DNA from: FEN-1088 sp031407985
GTDB taxonomy: Bacteria; Myxococcota_A; Polyangia; Fen-1088
Assembly: GCA_031407985.1 (NCBI GenBank)
Contig: JANOJB010000188.1
Coordinates: 1-60,263 of the forward strand
Length of the DNA: 60,263 bases
Reading direction: 5' to 3'
The position numbers and the translations under genes are program-made. Positions 1 through 7,571 of the stretch are shown in pieces (position 1 is the stretch's first letter; every line of letters begins with the position of its first letter). The notes below the pieces were generated by a model. It made no database searches and was not told the DNA's origin. It was given only the letters and a program-made list of their open reading frames with translations.

Positions 1-270
1 GCCCGCGCGTCGGGCCACGGTCTCGGCGCCGCGCACCAGGACGGCGAAGAACGGATTGACGATGTCCGGGACGATCACGCCCAGCGCGCCTGTCTTTCGG
101 GACATCAGCCCGCGCGCGACGGCGTTGGGCACGAAATCCAGCTTGCTGATGGCCTTCTCTACGCGGAGCCGGGTCTGGGGACGAACGCCCAGACCGCCGT
201 TGATCACACGCGACACGGTCATGGCGGACACGCCGGCCATCTTGGCGACGTCACGGACCGTGGCGTTCAT
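1..270 (-). CDS. LacI-family transcriptional regulator, N-terminal part (cut by window edge)
   Basis: Translating the minus strand from the ATG at 270 gives an open frame that runs off the left edge (90 codons visible). It begins MNATVRDVAKMAGVSAMTVS, the standard LacI helix-turn-helix, followed by RVINGG and a hinge-like segment (VARGLMSRKTGALGVIVPDI) entering the periplasmic-binding-like ligand domain. LacI-family proteins are usually sugar-responsive repressors or activators that bind palindromic operators. The gene diverges from the dehydrogenase starting at 335, so the 64-bp gap probably contains operators for both. The effector cannot be deduced because the ligand domain is missing from the window. 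Confidence 0.93.
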   Translation of the reverse strand, partial: MNATVRDVAKMAGVSAMTVSRVINGGLGVRPQTRLRVEKAISKLDFVPNAVARGLMSRKTGALGVIVPDIVNPFFAVLVRGAETVARRAG

Positions 271-305
271 TTGTGTGTCGTCATTGCGGTTCCATCCGAC
301 CGAGA

Positions 306-319
306 TGATACCGTTACCA
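306..319. promoter_or_regulatory. Candidate LacI-family operator
   Basis: TGATACCGTTACCA lies between the divergent LacI-type regulator and the dehydrogenase. It is an imperfect 14-bp palindrome around a central CG, with 5 of 7 pairs complementary. A central CG flanked by T/A-rich half sites is typical of LacI-family operators, and the position just ahead of the dehydrogenase ribosome site (GGGAGG at 325-330) suits a repressor. Binding is inferred only from position and symmetry. Confidence 0.4.
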
Positions 320-334
320 CAGATGGGAGGGAAT

Positions 335-1147
335 ATGGCCAACACGAACACCGCAGACGACCAAGAACGAAGCACGACATCCGATCCGGCACCGCAATTC
401 GACGTTGCCGGCAAGGTCGCGCTGGTGACCGGTGCGGCGCGCGGCCTGGGGAACGCGATCGCCATAGCGCTGGCGCAGGCGGGCGCCGACGTGGCGCTGG
501 GTTTGCGCGACGTCAGGTCTGGCGGTGAGCTGGCCGACACCATCAAGGCGATGGGCCGGCGCGTGTTGCCGCTGCAGATGGACGTCACGCGCCGGGAGGA
601 AATCCAAACCGCCGTCGCCGAGGCCGAACGCCATTTCGGACGCATCGACATCCTGGTGAACAACGCGGGCATTGGTCCACCCAACCCGGCGGAAGACGTG
701 ACCGAGGACGATTTCGATCTGACGTTGGCCGTCAACCTGAAGGGAACATTTTTTGTCAGTCAGGCGGTGGGGCGCGTGATGATCAAGAACCGCTTCGGCA
801 GAATCATCAATCTCAGCTCGCAGGCCGGGTTCGTGGGGCTGCCGACGGAATCCGTCTATTGCATGACCAAGGCGGCGATCGCGCACCTGACCAAATGCCT
901 GGCCGTCGAATGGGGACAACACGGCATCACCGTCAACGCGGTGGCGCCGACGTTCATCCGGACCCCCGGCACGGTCAAATGGTTGAAGGACGATACGTTC
1001 CGAAACGATCTGTTGGCCAAGATCCCGCTGGGTCGCGTCGGCGATCCCGTCGATGTGTCAGGCGCGGTGGTGTTTCTGGCGTCGCCCGCGGCGGCGCTGA
1101 TCACGGGCACCACGCTGATGATCGACGGTGGTTTCACCGCGCGCTGA
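335..1147 (+). CDS. Short-chain dehydrogenase/reductase (SDR), sugar/polyol type
   Basis: A 270-residue classical SDR, close to the family's usual 250. The start at 335 is chosen because GGGAGG precedes it and the SDR fold begins shortly after; the frame stays open upstream but runs into the regulator. Visible motifs are the NAD(P) loop TGAARGLG (residues 32-39), NNAG (109-112), catalytic Ser around 161-162, and YCMTK with Tyr175 and Lys179. The C-terminus has the usual ITGTTLMIDGGF. The sequence resembles gluconate 5-dehydrogenase or 2-deoxygluconate 3-dehydrogenase relatives, but the substrate is not determinable. The divergent LacI-type regulator suggests sugar-controlled expression. Confidence 0.93.
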   Translation: MANTNTADDQERSTTSDPAPQFDVAGKVALVTGAARGLGNAIAIALAQAGADVALGLRDVRSGGELADTIKAMGRRVLPLQMDVTRREEIQTAVAEAERHFGRIDILVNNAGIGPPNPAEDVTEDDFDLTLAVNLKGTFFVSQAVGRVMIKNRFGRIINLSSQAGFVGLPTESVYCMTKAAIAHLTKCLAVEWGQHGITVNAVAPTFIRTPGTVKWLKDDTFRNDLLAKIPLGRVGDPVDVSGAVVFLASPAAALITGTTLMIDGGFTAR

Positions 1148-1181
1148 GTTTCGAAAAAGCCGCGCGGCACGCGAAGCCACG

Positions 1182-3686
1182 TCAGAACGCGAACCGCGTG
1201 ATCGTGGCGCCCGGCGCGGTCACCACGTCGCGCCCGACCCCGGGGTCGAGATCGATGCTTCCGCCGTCGCTGGTCCCGCTGATCACGATCTTCGTCGCAT
1301 CCGCCGCGAAAGCGAAGGAGAAGTAGCCGCGATAGACCGGCGAGGGGATGCCCCAGACCGAGTTGCCGTCGCGGTCGAGCTTGACGACAAGCAAAATCGG
1401 GACGCCGGGTTCGCTGGTGCGTCCGCCTCCGGCGAACAGCACGCCTCCGCCCGGGGCCGCCTGGGCGGAGAACATTCCATCCTTGCGTTGCAGCCACACC
1501 TCGTTGCCCGCCGGGCTCAGCTTCTGAATGAACCCGATCGTGTCCGGGCTCGTCGTCGACCTGGGGTGGATGGCGCCGCCGACGTAAACCGATCCGTCGC
1601 TGTCGAACGAGATGGAATCGACGGAGGCATAGTCGCCCAAGGCGTAGATGCGACTGTCGCGGAAGTTGCCGTTGGCGTCCAACCGAACGACGAATCCGTC
1701 GGTGAGAGAGGCGGCCGTGTGGGCCTCCACGCCGGTGCCGGGATCCAGATCGGCCGTCCCCGAGAAGGAGCCTCCGATCCACAGCAGGCCGGACGCGTCG
1801 ACGGCGATAGTGGCCGCGTCGTCCTCCATCGGGCCGCCGAGGGCGCGGCCCCAGACGAAGTTGCCTGTCGCGGTGAGCTTCACCACGTAGGCGTCGAAGG
1901 CGTTGTTGTCGGCCGTCCGGTGCCCGTCGGTTGCGCTGCCGGGATCGAGGTCGATCTGTCCCCTGAACGTGCCGACGACGTAGATACTGCCGTCGGTGCC
2001 GAGCTTCGCGCCCCTGCTGCTGCTTGAGGCCGCGTCTTCCGTCGTCATGGTGAAAGCGCGCGCCCAGACGAGGCCGCCGCTTGGGGTCAGCTTCATGACC
2101 AGCGCGTCCGCCTCCCCCTGCGCGGTCAACCGAGCCACGTTGGCGCCGGGGTTGAAATCTATTGTGCCGCTGAACGACCCCGTCGCGATGACAGATCCGT
2201 CCGCCAGAACCGTGGAAGCGGCGACGCTCGCGCCCGTCCAGGTGCGCGTCCAGGCGTAACTGCCGTCGGCCTCAAACTTGGAGAGATAGGTGTCGAATAA
2301 GGTCGACGGTGTCCGGATGTCCTGGCCGGAGCTCGGATTGAAGTCGACCGCCTTCCAGAAGGTGCCACTCACGAAATAGGACCCGTCCGGTGCGATCAAG
2401 GGGCTGCCACCCTGGACGCCGTCGGCTTCTTCCACCGCCTGCACGTCGGTCTTCACGTAGCGGGGAGTGCAGCGGCCGCGGTCGCAGGCCTGATAGCTCT
2501 CGCACACCGTGCCGCACGCGCCACAGTGGCGCGGATCGGACTGCAGATCCGTGCACGAGCTGCCGCAGGCGTCGGGCGTTGGCGCGGCGCAGGCGCCGAG
2601 GCAGTTCTCGTGGCCGCGCTGCCCGCCGCACAGGGGCCGGTCGTTCGGGCAGACGGTTCCGCACGAACCGCAGTTCGCGGCGGTGTCGAGCGGCGTCTCG
2701 CAGTCGCGGCTGGTTGCGTTGCAGTCGCCGAAGCCGGCGTGGCAAGTGCGCGTGCAACCCGAGGCGGCGCAGGCCCCATTCGCGTACGCGGTGGCGCAGG
2801 TATCGCCGCAGCTCCGGCACTCGTAGAAGGAGCCGACGATTGTCTCGCAACCGAAGACCGCGGGATTGCAGTCGGCGTGGCCCTTCAAGCATCGGGACAC
2901 CGCGCACTGCCCCGCCACGCACATTCCCTCGGCGTTGGGAGGCTGGCACCGGGCGTTGCATGCACCGCAGTGAGCGCTGTTGGTCTTCAGGTCGACACAT
3001 TGCTGCCCGCAGGCGATCAGGCCCGCGACCTCAGCGCAGGTCGCCACGCACATCGGGGTGCCGTCCGGCGGCGTCGCGCACAACCGCGTCGACGAGGGCG
3101 GGCAATTCACGCCGCAACCGCAGCGCACGGGTTGCGACACGTCCGATTCGCAGCCACGCTCGGTGTCGCCGGAACAGTTGCCGTAGCCAGGCAGGCACCC
3201 GTTCACCGGGATGATGCAAGCGCCGTCGCGGCATGCGACCCGGTCGGCGCGCACGTGCGGCAGCGCCGTGCAGTCGTGATCGCAGGTGCCGCAGTTTCGC
3301 GGGTCGGTCGGGGCGCCGCAGGGGACGTCGCCGCCGGAACGGTCGGCCGGTCCCTCCGCCGCGGGACCGCCGTCGGACGGCGCATCGACGTCCGTGGTCA
3401 CGTCGGAAGCCAAGTCCGGGGTTACGTCCGGCGTCACGTCCGGGGCCACGTCGTGCCGGCCGTCGCCCGTGGCGTCCTCCGGCGTGTCGATGCGGCCGTC
3501 GGCGGGCGTGTCGGCCTGCCCGGCACCGTCGCGCGCGTCCAGCCCGCCCGGCCCCATCTCGGCCCCGGTATCCAGTTGCCCAGCCCCGTCCGTCGCCGCA
3601 TCGGGACCGATGGGCCTGCGGCCGCAGGCGGAGAGAGCAAGCAGCAGTGCGAGCAGCGCAATGCGCCTGGGCAACTGCATTTTCAT
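1182..3686 (-). CDS. Large Cys-rich lipoprotein with SBBP-type beta-propeller repeats
   Basis: An 834-residue protein starting MKMQLPRRIALLALLLALSAC, a clear lipoprotein signal with lipobox LSAC. A low-complexity Asp/Gly/Thr linker (about 25-110) leads to a Cys-rich region (about 120-400) with recurring CGxCxxxC, GNCxxxxxxGCE and HCGxC units, a repeat style common in myxobacterial surface lipoproteins. The C-terminal half carries at least five SBBP-like propeller blades, each with a GSFSGTIDFNPG-like strand (DFNPG or DLDPG) followed by a VVKL strand. It is probably anchored on the cell surface and may bind a ligand or matrix; no enzymatic motif is visible. The ten-residue longer start is possible, but the signal peptide favours 3686. 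The 285 bp upstream (3687-3971) contain no recognisable gene. Confidence 0.82.
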   Translation of the reverse strand: MKMQLPRRIALLALLLALSACGRRPIGPDAATDGAGQLDTGAEMGPGGLDARDGAGQADTPADGRIDTPEDATGDGRHDVAPDVTPDVTPDLASDVTTDVDAPSDGGPAAEGPADRSGGDVPCGAPTDPRNCGTCDHDCTALPHVRADRVACRDGACIIPVNGCLPGYGNCSGDTERGCESDVSQPVRCGCGVNCPPSSTRLCATPPDGTPMCVATCAEVAGLIACGQQCVDLKTNSAHCGACNARCQPPNAEGMCVAGQCAVSRCLKGHADCNPAVFGCETIVGSFYECRSCGDTCATAYANGACAASGCTRTCHAGFGDCNATSRDCETPLDTAANCGSCGTVCPNDRPLCGGQRGHENCLGACAAPTPDACGSSCTDLQSDPRHCGACGTVCESYQACDRGRCTPRYVKTDVQAVEEADGVQGGSPLIAPDGSYFVSGTFWKAVDFNPSSGQDIRTPSTLFDTYLSKFEADGSYAWTRTWTGASVAASTVLADGSVIATGSFSGTIDFNPGANVARLTAQGEADALVMKLTPSGGLVWARAFTMTTEDAASSSSRGAKLGTDGSIYVVGTFRGQIDLDPGSATDGHRTADNNAFDAYVVKLTATGNFVWGRALGGPMEDDAATIAVDASGLLWIGGSFSGTADLDPGTGVEAHTAASLTDGFVVRLDANGNFRDSRIYALGDYASVDSISFDSDGSVYVGGAIHPRSTTSPDTIGFIQKLSPAGNEVWLQRKDGMFSAQAAPGGGVLFAGGGRTSEPGVPILLVVKLDRDGNSVWGIPSPVYRGYFSFAFAADATKIVISGTSDGGSIDLDPGVGRDVVTAPGATITRFAF

Positions 3687-3971
3687 GGGGTTGAGGTGAC
3701 GTATCCGCGCCACAGCGGCTCAGAAACCCGCCTCGCGGCCGGCGGATCTCACCTTGGAGGGACGTGCGCCGGCGTGCGCCCGGTGCGTTGGGATACGGCC
3801 ACCGCTTTCGCAGGAAAGCAAACGCTGCATGAGATCCGGGGCGGCGCACGGGGCCTGGGCGTTCGCTTGGGGGACCCAGCGTTGAGCAAGCCGCGAAGGT
3901 TCGTCCCTTTTCCAGCATCTTCCTAGATGCCGACGTTGCCGATGATAACGAGGAGCGTGACTATCATCTGA

Positions 3972-4252
3972 GTGATCCGTAGCTTCCGGAGCAAGGACGC
4001 GGAAAAGCTGTTCCAGCGCGAGAGGGTCCCGCGGTTCTCGCCCGATCTGCAACGCACCGCTCTTCGGAAACTCAGGATTCTGGATGCAGCAACCACGCTG
4101 GAGATCTGATGGTCCCACCGTCGAATCGGCTTGAGAAACTGCTGGGAAATCGCGCAGGTCAGCACAGCATCCGGATCAATGACCAGTGGCGACTCTGCTT
4201 CCGTTGGGCAGGCGGAGACGCGCACGATGTCGAGATCGTGGACTATCATTAG
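3972..4252 (+). pseudogene. higB: RelE/HigB-type toxin, interrupted by a 1-base frameshift
   Basis: From the GTG at 3972 (an in-frame TGA sits immediately before it) the frame reads VIRSFRSKDAEKLFQRERVP, the typical HigB N-terminus, and continues for 45 codons to a TGA at 4107-4109. Adding one base near 4101-4104 restores the family sequence: PPSNRLEKLLGNRAGQHSIR, then INDQWRLCFRW, ending VEIVDYH and TAG at 4250-4252. The repaired gene would have 94 codons, the normal HigB length. HigB is a ribosome-dependent mRNA endonuclease inhibited by HigA. The antitoxin gene starts 10 bp downstream, so this is a higBA operon with a broken toxin, or with a sequencing error at the site. Confidence 0.85.
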
Positions 4253-4262
4253 GAGACACACC

Positions 4263-4673
4263 ATGTCGCGAAAGAAGATGGCGCCGCTTCATCCGGGGGA
4301 GATCCTGGAGAAGGAATTTCTCAAGCCACTGGGGCTGACGCAGTACCGCCTGTCCAAGGGACTCGGAGTGCCCCCGCGTCGCATCAACGAGATCGTGCAC
4401 GGCAAGCGCGGGATCACCGCCGATACGGCGCTGCGGCTCGCGAGGTTCTGGGGAAATACTCCGCGATTCTGGCTGAATCTGCAGACCGGATACGACCTCG
4501 ATGTCGAGACCGATCGGCTCAGCGCCCGTGTGCGGCGGGAGGTCGAAGTTCTAGACCGCGCGGTCCTGACCTTTGGCTCCCAAGGCGCGAGGTTTCCGAC
4601 TGCGACCGGGATGCGCGAGGCGTTGGAGGCGGATGATACCGAGGGATTGCGTGTCTCCCGACCGAAGTCCTAG
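4263..4673 (+). CDS. higA: HigA-family antitoxin (HTH, XRE type)
   Basis: A 136-residue protein starting at 4263, seven bases after AGGAG (4251-4255), which overlaps the toxin stop codon, so the two genes are translationally linked. The N-terminal HTH domain (about 8-85) contains the family signature HPGEILEKEFLKPLGLTQ, GVPPRRINEIVHGKRGIT, ALRLARFWGNTPRFWLNLQ. HigA neutralises HigB and represses its own operon. Most HigA proteins end shortly after the NLQxxYDL segment, at about 100 residues; here a further tail of about 45 residues follows. With the toxin frameshifted, the antitoxin is intact and may act only as a regulator. Confidence 0.92.
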   Translation: MSRKKMAPLHPGEILEKEFLKPLGLTQYRLSKGLGVPPRRINEIVHGKRGITADTALRLARFWGNTPRFWLNLQTGYDLDVETDRLSARVRREVEVLDRAVLTFGSQGARFPTATGMREALEADDTEGLRVSRPKS

Positions 4674-4768
4674 CCATGTGGCTGTCCGGCGTGAACGCCG
4701 TAAGGGTCAGAGACGAGCGCTGGCGGTCAACATAGGTCGACCGCCAGCCCATCCGGCGATTGGTCCTA

Positions 4769-7345
4769 CTAAAGCCCGACGGTGCTTTGTCCCACCACCG
4801 CCAACACTGAATCCGTCGTTCCTAGGAGATCTCCGGCTTCGTTGCGGGCTTCCACCTGGTACTCGACCACGGTACCCGTTGCCACGGTCATTTCCGCGGC
4901 GCTGAAGTGGATGTGATTGTACTGACCTTCCCATCCCGGCTTGCGGTTAACGGTCGCAACCACTGACAGACCACCCGACACGGACTTCTTCAGCGTGTAG
5001 GCGGTAACCCCAAGATGATAGTCCGAAGCCGGCTCGTCGTTGCCAAGACCTTGACGGCAGATCCCGACGGCGTCACACGCCAGGCCATGCTCCGCGGTGC
5101 ACGGCACCGTGGCGCCGCACTGGGTGGGCAGGGTCCAGCGCACATACGGGACGTTCAGTTGATGGAGCGCAACCTGGGGCTCGATGGGAGGTAGAACACC
5201 ACTCTTCGTCCCCAGTTTTGCGCCCAGCATGTCGGAGTAACGCGTGGTCGCCCCGTTCGTCCACAACACTTGGTAGAAAGTGGCAACGCCAGCGGCTGGC
5301 AGCGGCAGCACAAACGCCGAAGTTGTTCCCGGCAAGGCGCTGGCCACCGTTGTCCAGTTGACGCGGTTGATGCTGCGGCGGATGGCGTAGGTTCCCGAAG
5401 CAGTGACCTCTGGCTTCCAGGCCAGATCGATTCCGCCCTCACGAATCTTCAGGACCACGTCCATGGCGCCTTGGAAGGGGCCCTTCACAGGGGAGGTTAC
5501 CGCCATGCCTCGACCATCCTGGACGTTGGGATTGGAGACGTACTTCCACCAGTTCGCCCAACGGTTGTCCCATTTGCCGTCGCCCTTCGGCAGACGACTG
5601 AGTTGCCAGATCATCGAGATCGGATAGACGTCCGGACCCGAGCAGGCCCAATCGGTGCAACTCACGCGGGATCGTCGTGCCTTCAGTGTCAGATCCAGCG
5701 GAAAATTCGCGGGGAAAGTTGCCCACGCGGGATAGCCGCTGGGAACCGCGTCGTTGTGGTTTCGTTCGTAACCCACGTCGGTGTTGGGCATCGCGTGGGC
5801 GTTGCCGATGTGTCCTTCCCCCTGCCAGGTCTTGTCGAGGGTGGTCCACAGGTCGAAGGCGTGTCGAATACCGGGAAACGCCGTCCACGAGCCCTGACCT
5901 CCGCAGGGATCCTCGGCAACAGAAGGAGGCGCCCAGTCCGCGAACACGCTGGCGAGCATCGCTTCGGCGCGATGCCAGAATTGTTCGATGTTGTTGTCGT
6001 CGCGCGTGAAGGCCACGCCGTGAACAAAGAATTTACGATCGGTGCGCAGCGCCGGATGTCGCATCACCGCGTCGTGACCCCGAAAAGCGGTGTTGTCGTT
6101 TGTGTTGGCCACCATCACTCCCTCGCCCCCGATTCCCCAGCCGCCGGGGGTAATGACGATGAGCTCGTGGAATTTCTGTGCGTTGGCGTCCGCGATCAGG
6201 TCAAAGCCCATCACGGCGGGATCCAGCAGCGCCTCGGGATCACTGTTCAGGGGCACCCCACCCACCTCGGGAGGGACGCCGCCACCTTGCAGGTACGCGT
6301 CGCCGGTTTGCAGATACGGTGCGTCGCCGCGAACCATGGGGCAACCGCCGCTTCCGTTGTTCCACGGAATGGTGTTCACGAATTTCAGCGCCGAGGCGAC
6401 CTGGCCATCCTCGGGCAGGTACAACAACGGCTCGCCGGCGGCGTCGTTCAGGAAGCGGAGCCAGTAGTTGTAGACCTCCTCGGGGCTTCGCCACCCCTCG
6501 TTCGACTGGGCCTGGTGAAGGTACCGACCATCCGACAGTCTGGGATCGACCACAAGCGCGCGCAGACGCCGGTGCGCGAGGCCGTTGGCCAGGCGTCCCG
6601 CGTCGACGGCGGAAAGCGCGGTGTTGAACACCTTTACTTCGTCGATGCGCCCGCGATACCCCACGCCGCTGGTGCCCGGTCGGTTGCCGATGGTGAAGGC
6701 GGCAGTCGAATCGACGATCGATCCCGACGTGTTGGCCGAGCCAGCCAAAACGCCGTTTACGTACAGAGAGAGCTTGCTGCCGTTGTACACGCCTGTTACG
6801 TGCGACCACGTGTTCTGGGTGGCAGCCGCGGACACCGTCACGACCAGTGGCGCCGTCGATCGGCCAATCGAAAACGCGAAGCGGCCGGCCGACAACGCAA
6901 GCTGGTACGAGTTTTTCGCGTACCATTTGCCCGCGATGTGCCCGGTGGTTTTGGTCGGGTAGACCCATGCCGACAATGTGAACGTGTTGGTGAAGTGAAG
7001 CGAGGAGCGGTCGGGCACTTGAACCACGTCATCGGTGCCGTCCAGGCTGACTCCTCCCGAGATCTTCCCCTCGCCGCAGCTCGCGCCGTTCAGCTTGGTC
7101 CCGGTGGGACCCGAATTGACGTTCATGGTATCCACGACCTGACTGGTCGCGCAGAGCTCGTCGAAGCTCCACCAGTGAACGGCGGTCGGTATGGTGACCA
7201 GCGCGTGATTCGTTGAAGCCACGCCGGGCTCGGGCTCGGGGGCTTCCCAGTCGGGGACGGGGGAAGAAGGGGAGGAAGGGGAGGAAGGGGCACAAGCCGA
7301 CATCAATCCGATTCCTGCTATCCAGAAACATCTGAGCAATCTCAT
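4769..7345 (-). CDS. LamG-domain lipoprotein, secreted, large
   Basis: An 858-residue protein starting at 7345 after a strong AGGAGG ribosome site; the signal ends in LMSAC (lipobox). A short Ser-Pro repeat linker follows, then a LamG/concanavalin-like jelly-roll domain (about residues 55-245: VHWWSFDE, GTDDVVQVPD, FTLSAWVYPT, SLYVNGVLAGS, YRGRIDEVKVFNTALSA). The middle (about 250-660) has no recognised fold, with several His/Trp-rich stretches. A fibronectin-III-like segment (about 660-750) and a C-terminal beta-rich stretch follow. LamG domains commonly bind sugars or matrix proteins, so a surface adhesin or a polysaccharide-acting enzyme is possible. A sigma-54-type promoter and a palindrome pair lie directly upstream, linking its expression to the divergent activator. 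Confidence 0.8.
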   Translation of the reverse strand: MRLLRCFWIAGIGLMSACAPSSPSSPSSPVPDWEAPEPEPGVASTNHALVTIPTAVHWWSFDELCATSQVVDTMNVNSGPTGTKLNGASCGEGKISGGVSLDGTDDVVQVPDRSSLHFTNTFTLSAWVYPTKTTGHIAGKWYAKNSYQLALSAGRFAFSIGRSTAPLVVTVSAAATQNTWSHVTGVYNGSKLSLYVNGVLAGSANTSGSIVDSTAAFTIGNRPGTSGVGYRGRIDEVKVFNTALSAVDAGRLANGLAHRRLRALVVDPRLSDGRYLHQAQSNEGWRSPEEVYNYWLRFLNDAAGEPLLYLPEDGQVASALKFVNTIPWNNGSGGCPMVRGDAPYLQTGDAYLQGGGVPPEVGGVPLNSDPEALLDPAVMGFDLIADANAQKFHELIVITPGGWGIGGEGVMVANTNDNTAFRGHDAVMRHPALRTDRKFFVHGVAFTRDDNNIEQFWHRAEAMLASVFADWAPPSVAEDPCGGQGSWTAFPGIRHAFDLWTTLDKTWQGEGHIGNAHAMPNTDVGYERNHNDAVPSGYPAWATFPANFPLDLTLKARRSRVSCTDWACSGPDVYPISMIWQLSRLPKGDGKWDNRWANWWKYVSNPNVQDGRGMAVTSPVKGPFQGAMDVVLKIREGGIDLAWKPEVTASGTYAIRRSINRVNWTTVASALPGTTSAFVLPLPAAGVATFYQVLWTNGATTRYSDMLGAKLGTKSGVLPPIEPQVALHQLNVPYVRWTLPTQCGATVPCTAEHGLACDAVGICRQGLGNDEPASDYHLGVTAYTLKKSVSGGLSVVATVNRKPGWEGQYNHIHFSAAEMTVATGTVVEYQVEARNEAGDLLGTTDSVLAVVGQSTVGL
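7259..7292 (-). repeat. 9-bp tandem repeat coding for Ser-Ser-Pro
   Basis: Near-perfect copies of the unit GGGGAGGAA (plus strand) encode the Ser-Ser-Pro linker behind the lipobox of the LamG lipoprotein. The unit is a multiple of three, so slippage would change linker length without breaking the frame. Confidence 0.7.
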
Positions 7346-7415
7346 GGGGGCCTCCTGAGAGGGGCAGACGGGCCGATGTGGCCGGTCTTTCGCCGGTCTC
7401 TCGCGACGTCCCATG

Positions 7416-7429
7416 GCAAGGTGCGTGCC
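7416..7429 (-). promoter_or_regulatory. Sigma-54 (RpoN) type -24/-12 promoter for the LamG lipoprotein gene
   Basis: The minus strand reads GGCACGCACCTTGC. It has the invariant GG (-24) and GC (-12) separated by exactly 10 nt, and matches the consensus GGCACG-N4-TTGC. The predicted start of transcription is near 7404, giving a leader of about 59 nt before the ATG at 7345. The adjacent gene at 7572 encodes a GAFTGA-containing sigma-54 activator, and two palindromes lie about 100 and 130 bp upstream of the predicted start, where activator sites normally sit. Confidence 0.7.
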
Positions 7430-7495
7430 GTTCGGCGGGGCCGCGGTGTTGCGCGTTCGCACAGCGGTCGTGGTGCCCCGACGTGGGCAAAAGGC

Positions 7496-7542
7496 GTGGT
7501 CTGGTAGACCACCACGCCACAAGACGTGGTTTGGCGGACCAC
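7496..7542. promoter_or_regulatory. Two 17-bp palindromes, candidate enhancer (UAS) sites of the FHA activator
   Basis: Site 1 (7496-7512) is GTGGTCTGGTAGACCAC, with perfect 7-bp arms around GGT. Site 2 (7526-7542) is GTGGTTTGGCGGACCAC, with the same layout and 5 perfect outer pairs. The centres are 30 bp apart, about three helical turns, so two dimers would sit on the same face. They lie 30 bp before the activator's start and about 100-130 bp upstream of the sigma-54 promoter at 7416-7429. That arrangement fits activator binding and possible autoregulation. Confidence 0.65.
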
Positions 7543-7571
7543 AGACAGGGCGGTTTGGATAGACTGCGCCG

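Noticed and set aside
5270..7216. A 648-codon plus-strand frame antisense to the LamG lipoprotein
   Set aside because: It has no motif, no ribosome site and mirrors codon bias of the real gene on the minus strand.
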